Source of the DNA: Absidia repens
Taxonomy: Eukaryota; Mucoromycota; Mucoromycetes; Mucorales; Cunninghamellaceae
Length of the DNA stretch: 64,000 nucleotides
Reading direction: 5' to 3'
NCBI GenBank assembly: GCA_002105175.1
Contig: MCGE01000001.1
Coordinates: 1,860,001-1,924,000 of the forward strand
Shown: in pieces, positions 9,600 to 20,900 of the stretch
Layout: every line of letters starts with the position of its first letter
Position numbering within the stretch: the stretch's first letter is position 1
Made by a program: the position numbers and the translations under genes
The notes under the pieces: generated by a model
What the model saw: only the letters and a program-made list of their open reading frames with translations
What the model was told of the DNA's origin: nothing
The model's database searches: none

Positions 9600-11498
9600 T
9601 TGGCCTACTTACAATTCACATTCCTTCATGATCAGATTGCCATCATCCAGCAAATTCGAGTCCGGTCACCAGTTCACCGTAATTTCTTCTGTTTTTTGAT
9701 TGATTCATGTCCATCGTTCCCCAACTGTCATTTGATCCGTTAGGTCGAGCGAGAATGTTAGAGGTTGCGCCGGCTACCATCGGTTAGAAGAGTGATTTTG
9801 GTGTTCCATTTTGGTGTTGATTTCGTTCCTGTATTTAGAAATTGACCAATTGAAAAAGTAAAAAATATATCAGCTGATTTCGTGCCCTTTTTATACATAT
9901 ATAATTTCTCTTTATTACCTAAATAGTTTCCATATTCGACATCTTTTGCCACTTTGACCGAGGTTCCAAAGACCAAAACGATCATGTTATCTGCCAGTTT
10001 TGCCTGTACTACTATGTCATCCTTGATGTTGATACTGTAACTTCAAATTCAGAGCCATCACCTTCATCATCATTGATTTCATCTATACTGCCAAATAATA
10101 ATAATAATAAAAAAAGGCAAGGCGTAAGGGTTGTACAAGTTAATTTGATGTATTTTTCTTCTTCTTCTTACTATTGGAGGATAACCGCTGACGAAAGAAG
10201 CAAAGGCCACCAGTTATGCTACTTCATCTTTCGCAAGGCGATACAAAGAAACTGAAGGGTCAACAATATCATCATGCATTGTCGCCAAGCAATCGTCGCA
10301 CATCTCACCAATTTTGAAGTCATCGACAGATTCATAAATGATGAATGCAGACCATGGACCATTTGCGCTAAGCTCCTATAATTAAAGTAAATCATCATAA
10401 CCATCAAAAAAAAAAAAAAGATGTGAAATTTCATGAAAAGTAATATTACATCATTTTTTGTTTTCTTACCTGCAGCAATAACCAGTAATCATGGTAAGTG
10501 TCTTATCTATGCCTTCCCATTCAAATGACTGCGAGGGGGTGGGTGCTCCCACGATACACTTAGAATATACGAAGAGATTGATCACGCCCCAAATCAAGAA
10601 TACAATGACCACCGTCACCATAATATCATATTTGGAAATTGAGGAGCAATACCAGCTTCCATCATGTCAAAAAAAAAAAAAAAAAAAAAAGAAAGGAGCT
10701 ACAACTTGATAGAATCATTATTAACAGAAATAAAGCGCTCACGATGGGGTATGATATCCTATACTTACACAACCAGCCCAGTGATGGCTGCGGATGGATG
10801 TCAAAATGTCAATGTTCCCAAAATTCCAGAAAGCCAATGTCATCGTGCATATTTGCGTTCGCCATGAGCTGGTTTTCATCTCTATACCATGAAATAAATA
10901 TATATATGAGTGCCTGAGGTTGATTTTATAGAAAAAAGGTATTATTACCGGTTCCAAAAGGGCTGGGGGGAATATGGTCATCCTTGTCATATAGAATCAT
11001 CGACATTTGGCATTGCGCAGTAGAGAACAGCCAATCAAAGAAAGCCAATGGCTACGGAGGTGACGGTTGTCTATTCTTGAGAAGCACCACTAACAAGCGA
11101 TTGTTGAATTTTCCTGGCATAAACCAATGACCAGCCCCCTAAAAAAAGAACATGTTAATATACGCAACTCATCAATGTCAAAATCATTTATTTTTTCACA
11201 TTACCATGCCTAAAAGAAGCAGTAGCGTTTCTTCCAAGCTCCATTTACCAACTATGGATTCAACAAAAGAATAACTGTCATGGAAGTCGTTTTGTCCTGG
11301 AGCTTCCACGGTGTAGAGAAGCGGATGCCCTTGGTAATCAAGCGAATGCAAAAGATAGCTTGGGAGGTGTTGAAAAGAGTACTGGGTTTGCTGTTTTGGT
11401 CTTGTTTTCAAGATATTATTTATGATATGCGTAAAAATAAAAAATAAAAAATAAAAAATGAAAAGAAGCGGAAACCAACGAAGGAAGGAAAGCGGCAT
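9600..11498 (-). pseudogene. Probable decayed multi-exon gene for a membrane protein
   Basis: Several minus-strand blocks look coding and are flanked by splice-like signals, but they do not join into one frame. Block 1 (11207-11498) has a hydrophobic N-terminus and ends in SIVGKWSLEETLLLLLGM at a GTAATG donor; block 2 (about 11010-11142) follows a TTTTTTTAG acceptor and reads GAGHWFMPGKFNNRLLVVLL, then meets an in-frame TAG. Block 3 (10752-10890) includes TMTLAFWNFGNIDILTSI. Block 4 (10493-10660) has a membrane segment VTVVIVFLIWGVINLF. Block 5 (10214-10375) reads ELSANGPWSAFIIYESVDDF and its phase does not match block 4. A last block near 9917-10020 reads DIVVQAKLADNMIVLVFG. I do not recognise the family. 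A fast-evolving gene with introns I misplaced is the alternative. Confidence 0.4.
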
Positions 11499-11740
11499 TT
11501 CAAAATATATTGTTACATTTCCGCATCAAAAAATTCAGTCCTAATCCCAACACCTTAGAACTGATGCAGAAGTATTGTAATGATAAAAGCATATTAAGAT
11601 AGTATATTTTTATAGTGGTTGATTAATATTATTAAAATATGAGAGGAAGATAGGTAATAAAGTAAGGTCAAATAAAAAACAATTATGGATCATCTATAAC
11701 TAAAGAAAACGGGGAGGGGAAGGGGGGAATCATTCTATAT

Positions 11741-12853
<1,113 letters not shown>

Positions 12854-13447
12854 GATATTATTTTCAAGGGCGAAAAGCACAAAAAAGGAAGAGGAAGAAG
12901 CAAAAAAAAAAAAAAAAGAAAGAAAAGGTCGGTGATTAAAAATCATAATCTTTAGAGAAGAAAAGGAAAAAATAGTCGGAGTGTTGACCTCAACGTTCGC
13001 TGGCTCATTCTATGTATTACAAAATAAGGGTTTCCACATCAGAAATTTTTAGAGTTAAAAGAACATGCAAGTCATGATGTTACAGAGAACGAAGTACCAG
13101 ATAATAAATAACTTTAGATGGCTGAATCCAATTGTTGATAATGTGCTGTTTAGGACGTACAGTACAATCAGTGTGTATATGTGGGAAACAAGATGCAATG
13201 TGTGTGTGAGCTGTTAATTTTTTCTAATGTATATAAAAATAGCTTGGATAGAAAAAAAAAAAAAAAAAAAAAAGGTTCAGATTTCAATAAAGGAAAACAG
13301 AGAAATTCACTTTTTCTGTTTTCATTTTTTCGACTCCTCTTTCTTTTTTCTTTCTTCTTTTTTCTTTCTTTTTCAATTCTCCTCTACTTTTCTTTTATTA
13401 TTTATACCATTTTACAATACATACACACAGATACAGAAAATCATTGA
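12854..13447. other. Divergent promoter region with homopolymer tracts
   Basis: Lies between the ArfGAP (minus) and the Ser-rich ORF (plus), so it should carry two promoters. It holds poly-A tracts (12900-12916, 13252-13274) and a pyrimidine-rich stretch (13310-13400) just before the plus-strand ATG, typical of fungal 5' leaders. ORFs across the tracts are artefacts of base composition. Confidence 0.5.
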
Positions 13448-13846
13448 ATGACTCCCACCTTCACCCCATTGAATACTTCGGTATCGAGTCCTTGTTCAAA
13501 ACCTGACTCTCATATAAAACGACCTTCAGATACGTCATCAATACAACCTTCTCATACTTGGTGGGATGAATCACAACTCGACCTTGACTTAGCCGACGAT
13601 TCTATCAATGGAGGCGCGGAGGAACAATTGAACCGAAAACAACGTTTGAAGCAAAAATTGATAACAACAATGAAACATACACACCACCAACGCACGTCTT
13701 GGGTCTCCAACTCTTCTTCAAGCTCTTCTATATCTTCTACACATAGTTTATCTACCCCTAGTCTTAGTCAAACACCCTCCTCCCATTCCTATTTAAAATT
13801 ACCTCGTCCCTTTACACAATTGAAACATCTTTTGAAAAAACATTAA
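13448..13846 (+). CDS. Small Ser/Thr-rich protein of unknown function
   Basis: An intronless ORF of 132 aa. I do not recognise a family. It has an N-terminal Ser/Thr/Pro stretch, an acidic patch ESQLDLDLADD, a basic segment NRKQRLKQKLITTMKH, a poly-Ser run and a basic C-terminus LKHLLKKH. The composition suggests a disordered regulatory protein. A pyrimidine-rich 5' leader and paired AATAAA signals (about 14039-14055) around it support a real transcript. Codon choice does not separate it clearly from chance, so this stays moderate. Confidence 0.5.
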   Translation: MTPTFTPLNTSVSSPCSKPDSHIKRPSDTSSIQPSHTWWDESQLDLDLADDSINGGAEEQLNRKQRLKQKLITTMKHTHHQRTSWVSNSSSSSSISSTHSLSTPSLSQTPSSHSYLKLPRPFTQLKHLLKKH

Positions 13847-14910
13847 TAGCAACATATACATACTCTTTCTTTTTTTCGTTCTCTTTTTCCTTATTTTATG
13901 TACAGTACCTTTTATAAACCAATCACTCAATATCCCATCACTGTTTCCCCTGTTTCCCTTCCCCCTTTTTTTTTTTTATCGATGTTTTATTATTTTTAAT
14001 CACACACACACACACATACATTGCTACATATATCACCCAATAAAAACTCAATAAAAACTTTCATCTAACAAATATATATTTTTCCGAAAGTCTTTATTTT
14101 AATGACCACCTTGATACATTCTGTGAATCATGTGATGATAACTTTGGACTAAATAATAAATTGCGGGGACCCAAAAACGGATGCCCACATTCCCCTCATC
14201 TAGTATCTTTATCTATTCATGCGCCAAGACCTTTCATTATCATCTTGTGCCTTTTTTTTTTTTCATTGTCATTTCTGTCTTTCAGATGGTGTTTCTGTCT
14301 TTTGTCATATCATCAGTTTTAACAGGGAGTTGAAAAAAGATATATTATGTTAAATTGGCTGTGATATAAAAATAGTAAATTCTTTATTACCTCATCCCCC
14401 CCATATCATCATCATCATCATCATTATTATTATCATCCGCAAACAAACAGCAACAGCACCTTTATTCATCCCCCTCTTCTCCCCTTTTGCTGAAATTGAT
14501 ATTTCTGAAAGATTCTGCAGAGGCTGTCAAAGAATTGTATTAAGCAGCATTATGCCCCCCCCCCCTAATTGCAAAAAAAAAGTCATATCGAGTAACCTAC
14601 CTCATCTTGCTTTAAAACCGTTCGCAGTTTTAATATTTTTTTACTTGTACAATGTATTTCCACTGCCGATATCAAACCACTTGACTAGGGGGGAGGGTTT
14701 ACGAACATTTCTCCATGTGGTGAAAAAGTGTATATCGGAGAAAGACAGGGATGGGGGGGGGAGAATACTCATATTATATCACTGAATAGTGATTATATGG
14801 TTATACTTCGGCCAAGTGCCTTCTCCTCATATTGTACCGTATATCGCCTTTTTTTTTTTCTGTATCGGATTGCACGGGATTGGAGTGTGGAAATTAAATA
14901 TTCAATGCCG

Positions 14911-14950
<40 letters not shown>

Positions 14951-15669
14951 GCATGTTTCAGTAGAGCATTCATAATATAACTTTTAGATAAGATGGAACA
15001 GAAGGTAGACTATACTGAATGTGTTCAAATGGGGTGAGGAAGGATATTGGTAATTTGGAGACACCCCGAAATATCCAAAAAAAAAGGAGTATGATGCATT
15101 TCAGAGAGAACGTAAAAAAAAAAGAATTGGGGTCTCACGGAAAATACTAAGGATGTTTATTTTATTTGGCAGTAAAACGGTTAACTACGTAATAAGATAG
15201 TAAAAGGCGAAACGGATAAAATAGTGAAATGGTTAGTTTTTATTTCGTTCATAGAAAAGAACACCCCCCCCTTTTGGGCATTGAAGTTCGTCAGTTTTGT
15301 GTGGGGGAGGGCTGAGGAATTACAACACCAAAGACGTTTACGGTACCCAAAAAAAAAAAAAAAGGTTTTTATGCAGCTTAACTAAATGCTTCCAGTGTAT
15401 TATCATAATTTTATGCGCTCATCCCGGCTATTTTCAAAAAACCATTCAGGAAATTCCTCTCACCCCTATATTTAGAAACCTAGTACAGCAGACGGAACGT
15501 CCCAGCACAACAGTTAATTGATGTTGCCTCATACTAAATCCTGTTTTTTTTTTTTTTTTGCACACATATCCAATTTTTTTCTTCATGCACAAACAACGTG
15601 CAGCTCTGTACAGTACGGTGTTGGTATACCCATTCGACAAGACAGATTAAATGAATAAAAGACGATGGT
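13847..15669. other. Long non-coding spacer with homopolymers
   Basis: Contains AATAAA-type signals near 14039-14055, a CA microsatellite (14002-14014), an ATC run (about 14405-14430), a very long poly-T tract (about 14913-14947) and a poly-T run at 15544-15559. Short ORFs (14552-14980, 15297-15640) run through homopolymers and show no domain. No gene is supported. Confidence 0.55.
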
Positions 15670-15790
15670 AAAGTTAAAAGGACAAGGCATATTTTATTCA
15701 GATGTGATATACACCATGATGACTAAACTAAAATGGCCAAATGATAATTCTATGACACATATATAAATATGAAGTAATTAGGAATCCTGC
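15670..15790 (+). repeat. Short dispersed repeat fragment
   Basis: The plus-strand match to 4670-4790: TATTTTATTCAGATGTGATA, then CATGATGACTAAACTAAAA, then ATATATAAATATGAAGTAATT. It lies just upstream of an inverted copy of the larger repeat family. Confidence 0.5.
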
Positions 15791-15959
15791 AATGAGTGAT
15801 TTGCTCCAATACGAAACAGTGGTGTGCTGGGCCCCAACTTGCCTTCAAAGGCACCAAGAGAAGAACACAGCTATGCTACCCATGTTGAATGATGGTGGTT
15901 ACTACCATTACAAGAGAAGAGCCATGATGATAACTTTGTATGAGCTTTACTTCTGTGAA

Positions 15960-16780
15960 GAAAAAGGAAAAAAAGAGGGATTACCTCTTTGGTGTCCACC
16001 AAAAAAAAAAAAACGCAACCCTTGCGAGACAAAAAATACATTTCAAATGCCGCCCACGTGGGATATATTTACTCCCATTTTTATTTTGTTGGCGCTTTTT
16101 CTCTTCTTTTTTTTTTTTTTTTTTTTTTTCGCCATTCAACTTCTATGAAGTCAAGTTGGACTTAGATTAGTGTCAGGAATAGTTTAGAAGGGTTTTCAGT
16201 TCAGAGATTACAAGATGCATGGGGAAACCCTTTCATTTTGGATTCAGGATTTAGAACCCACCATTGGTTGGCTTCTACAAATCTTCATTAGTTTAATGTA
16301 GTGTTAGTCTGTCCATAGTTTGCATCTGCATCTGCATCTGCATCTGCTTCTGGATAAAATATGTATCTTTTTACTTGACTCAACAAAATGTATGTTCCGT
16401 TAATCTCTCTCATGTCTTACACAATTGATCCTTTTATTTTATACTACGTCAATTCGTGTTGATTAGCATTGACGTTGTCATTCTTGAATAAAAAATGCCC
16501 ATTTTGCTGGTTTAATGATATGTACTGTACAATACTGTAGATATATTTGACCTTTGTTTTTACAATAGCCCCTTTAGATTAGTGTTGACCATTCTTCGAA
16601 TCTCACTCTAGTTTCATTCATTCCATCTCCAACAGACCCTTCATTGAGTGTCTTATTGCAATGAAACTCTCTCCTTTCGTTTTAATATCTATCAATATAC
16701 TTCAATAAAATTTACCATTTATTAACCATCCTCCGACCCTTCAGATGTCTTCAATAAAAGTTGTCCTTATTAGTATATTG
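15960..16780 (-). repeat. Dispersed non-coding repeat, copy B (inverted)
   Basis: Read on the minus strand this matches copies A and C-F: GATCAATTGTGTAAGACATG near 16420, the core CCAAAATGAAAGGGTTTCCC near 16230, CATGCATCTTGTAATC, CCTTCTAAACTATTCCTG near 16180, and CCCACGTGGGCGGC near 16055. It differs by a (CATCTG)4 hexamer array at 16323-16347 and a poly-T tract at about 16108-16129. Boundaries are approximate. Confidence 0.75.
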
Positions 16781-17236
16781 TATACGTAGTCAGCTTTCTT
16801 TATTTTTAACCGTCAAAAAAAAAAAGCCCTCTTTATTTTAGCGCTGCTTTACGATCATACTTCCATGGATGAATCCATTGTATGCCATACAACCAGTTCC
16901 TCTGACCATACTTTCCCAGCTCAAATATATTTACCCGCATCCCATTCTCCCTGGCGTTCACTTCAAATTTCCAAATCAGTAAAGTCTACCACATGATAAC
17001 CATGGCGACAGACACATACCCAACCACATCATAACTATGCAGCCACGACACATATCCAAACACATATTAAGTATGAAGATACATAAAAAAAAAACACGGT
17101 ATCATTTTTTTATTTTGATTGATTTGACAACAAAAATAAATAATCTAGAGTGACAACAAAGACAAACACAAAGTATAATCTAACATACATATATCTAATC
17201 TATATATCCAATACATCTCTCTCATCCACTAACTAT
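16781..17236. other. 3' flanking spacer of the small conserved protein
   Basis: AT-rich sequence downstream of the minus-strand gene ending at 17237, with several near-identical ACACATA(C/T)CCAA(A/C)CACAT words between 17000 and 17070. No ORF with a recognisable domain. Confidence 0.5.
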
Positions 17237-17807
17237 CTAGCGTCGTTTTTCCCAGTCTTGTTCAGCTTGTCGAGCAGCAGCATTCATTTTTTCCATAAAC
17301 TCTGTTTTGTAGCAAGTGTCCGTATTGACGCGAGAGAGTAGTTCGTTCTCATGTTCAGCGAGCACTTTTGACCTTGTCTTGTCGGAATAGGCAGTCAGCT
17401 TCATCTTGTACAGTCCGCAGTTCAATTCACCAACGTCAGGCGTGAGGACATAGTATCTTGGATGAGGGAACTTGGTTTGAGGATCCGAGTTTTCCAATTG
17501 AATAGCAGGTACAAGGAATGGTCGAGCAGGATCGTTAGGGTTTTCCAAAGTCGCTTCAATGTATGGATCTTTTACACCTGGGTTTTTGTGCATCTGGACC
17601 AACCATGAATAGCTTAATAAAAATAAAATTGAGTGTCAAGTTGATACCGTATACTGCTGGCGTAGCTTTGTTGACTTACTGTGCACCGAGTTTTTCATTC
17701 TTAGCATTGATGGCAAAACTAGCACTGAGGTCTTCAAAGTGTTTTGATTTTTTAAAGTGAGGTTCTTTTACAGATTTGTCAAATATACAACCACAGGAGA
17801 AGTTCAT
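17237..17807 (-). CDS. Conserved-looking small protein of unknown function (167 aa)
   Basis: Two exons (17680-17807 and 17237-17612) with a GTAAGT donor and TTAAG acceptor; phases fit and total 167 aa. The sequence is well-composed and globular: HFEDLSASFAINAKNEKLGA, then HYSWLVQMHKNPGVKDPYIE, then HPRYYVLTPDVGELNCGLYK, ending in a helical, charged tail EQDWEKRR. I do not recognise the family. No signal peptide or membrane segment is seen. The ATG at 17807 is the first in frame that joins the exon; it lies only 183 bases from the channel gene's start on the other strand, so the two genes share a promoter region. Confidence 0.65.
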
Positions 17808-17990
17808 TATCGAAAAGAAAGGAAGAGGCGAATTTTATTTTTTATTTTTTATTTTTTGTGTTTGAAACCTGTCTTTTTTAAATTTCAATCCCAGAAATAC
17901 CCGAGACGACTAAAGAGTGAAATCATTTACTGCTATTTTTTTTTTTTTCCTTTTTGCTTATTACTGATTTCATGCATTTTGGCATTGAGT
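17808..17990. promoter_or_regulatory. Shared divergent promoter (small protein / calcium channel)
   Basis: Only 183 bases separate the two start codons. The interval is poly-T rich on the plus strand (17838-17860, 17936-17950), the usual look of a nucleosome-poor fungal promoter. A longer plus-strand frame extends upstream from 17757 through this interval, but its N-terminus would be poly-Phe and overlap the divergent gene, so I start the channel at 17991. Confidence 0.5.
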
Positions 17991-20900
17991 ATGGTAACAA
18001 AACCTTTACCAAAAACCAATTCATATTACTCTAGTGGGGCTCATGAGAGGCATCAAACGGAAGCAAACCATCGACGCAGGTCATCACTCTCGAGAGTGGG
18101 TTCAATCATCCACTTCCAGGAACGATATCCTGCGCTAACGACAGATCGCTTAGAGAAGAAGAATAAACTGGATGCTATAAAAATGCAGATGATGTCCTCA
18201 AGAAGACATACTTTAAGACGTCGACGAAGTATTGCAAGTGGACATATTTTTCGGCCGATTGCCTATCATCATGATACTTTAAATATACCACATGCGACTT
18301 CGCGAGCATCAATGGAAAGTGATGAATCGGGTGCTCATGAACATAGTAGTATGGGACGACTAAGTGGTAAATATTACTCGTCCTCTTCTCAGCGAACGAT
18401 ACCCTATTCTGAACGAACATTTTCGGAAGATAACACTGGTAATTTTCAAAGTACAATTGGTAAGTCTATTGCATCGGCATCAGTATCATCGCATGTACCA
18501 CGCCACCGTCGTCGATCTACTCAAAGACGTCTATCAGTGACAAAACAAAGCAGTCGTCCGTCATACCATCACCCGAGTCACTATCACTATCAGCATTTAA
18601 AGCCTGCAGCACTTAATTTCAAATCCCGCCAGACGCCTGCATTTTTGAAGGAAAAACGCCTTTCAAAGCTTTTAACTATTTCACGCACTTCTTCCTCGAC
18701 AAATAAAAAAAATATTTCCCATTTTCAGCATGTTGGTTTTGCATTCATTCAAAAACTATGGACAAACATTCATTCGCTATTGTCTAATATGGCGAACCGC
18801 GTTATTGACACTAGAAGCTGCGAATTGGCTCCCACAAAGATGACCGTCAGCGACATTAAAGCTCTTGCCACGTTTATGCAGGCGTTACGAAAAGAACCAG
18901 CGTCACTCCTTCCACCCGATTATGAAAGCGACAACATTGGTCAATCTGAACTACAAAAACGAACTTCTCGCGGTTTAGCCAATCCATTGGTTCCTCGCCC
19001 TGATTCGACTGACTTATTGGTGCAAGAAGAAACTACGGACGATCACTCCCAACGATCTTCATTGAATGAGCACAGCCTTCATGGTGACAACAATGACAAC
19101 AACAACAACTACAACAACAACAGCAGCAACTTCGATAGTAGCAGAAGCAGCAGCAGTGTAAGCAGCAACAACAACAGCAACAGCAATGTATCACCAAGTG
19201 TCACACCTTATAGACGGCAACGCTTGGGCAGTCTTGGCAAGATATTCCCTTATGCTCCCAATTTTGTTGGCTCATCTTCGCAGCAGCAATCCACCTTCTC
19301 ACATATCTCGTCTGGTCAAGCCCTGGACACACCATCACCGCAAAGGTTAGCTGATCCTCAAGACACCGTATCTATTCCATCCCCGTCCCATTTATCTACG
19401 GATTGGAACACCTCTTTGCAACAACCTGCCGACGGCTCGTTTTTCACCAGTCGGTTCAAGCACTTGGCTGACACAATTTCTTACGTGTTTAAACCCCGTG
19501 ACGACAACTCGGTTAGACCTGCTGTGGACAGTGGCTTCGGACAAGGATCCTTTGTTTCTGATAACAATGATCGCGATGATCATGATGGTGAAAATGATGG
19601 TGATGGTGATGAAAACGCTTCTGTTATTTTATTTGATGGTTGGTCTTTATGGCTCTTTTCGCCTTCAAGCAAAATACGACTCTATCTTTGGATGGTCATT
19701 GCGTCAAGGTAAAAAAAAATTTCAAATACATGTAAATTAGTATACTTTTTGCATTCTTTACCAACTTTTTTTTTTTTTTTTTTTTTTTGCCTGTAGGTGG
19801 TATGAAGTATTCTCTTTGTTACTTTTATTTACACAATGGTTGGCCCTATCATGTATTCCTATCCATAATCACCAACAGAAAACATCATTCTCTTCTATAC
19901 AAACTCCTATTCTTTGTGCTATCAATGGCGTTGTCCTGTAAGTGAAGAGTATTATCAGTTCTCAATACAAAACACCATTAGATACTCAACTATTTTATGT
20001 GCTTATAGGTTTGAAATAGTTGCAAAGATAATTGTGTATGGATTCGCTATTCAAAAACCGTCAACAAAACAGCCAGATTTTGGTCAAAACATCAAGGAAT
20101 GGATCAGGATCACACTCTGGGGACAAGTACCAAGTGAAGACAGCAGTATCAACGAAACAGCAGCAGCAGCAGGAGCAGCAGCACCCATGTTACATCGACA
20201 GTCGGAGCAAGACGATCAGAAGCCCAACTTTGACCGGCAACCATATCCATCCCCTGGGTCGCCCTCTTCAAGTATACACAGTGCCGTTTATAGTCAACGA
20301 AGTGAAGCGAACAGTCGTCAAGCCCCATGGAACTCGCCCATTCTGCGTCCAGATGTCAACACCAACAGCAACAGTAGCGATAGCAATCGTCATTCACAAC
20401 AGCAGCAGAATGCATCGGCGGAACCGGAAAATCAACTCTCACCTACAAGCCCTCATCAGCAAAGGCCACGCAGTCGTCATGGTGCGCATGGTCATGAGGA
20501 TGATGGTGGTGTTAGCCCCTTGCCTTTATCTATCGTCTCCTCAGATCGCCTCTCTCTCCAACACTCACTACACAATGAAGCATCTAGCGACAAAAGCAAC
20601 AACCCATCTCTGGATTTTCTCAAGATCAGTCATCGCCCTTTCCTCGGTAGCGCGCGAAGTAGTTTAGACCTAGTCTCCGTCATTGCGTTTTGGTTGCACA
20701 TGCTTCTTCTTGACATGGACTCTCTGGTATCTATTCTTGCTGCCTTTTCATCCCTCCGGGTATTGCGGTTTTTGACTATGACGGAAGGAACAACTGTAAG
20801 TGGATCCAAGGATGGAGACTGGGGATGGGCGAGGGAGAGGTTAATCCATATATATATATATATATATATATATGTATAAGGAAAAAAAAAACATGACTAA

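Noticed and set aside
17757..17990. Upstream extension of the calcium channel ORF
   Set aside because: It is in frame but gives a poly-Phe/Lys N-terminus, overlaps the divergent gene's first exon and crosses poly-T promoter tracts. ATG 17991 is preferred.
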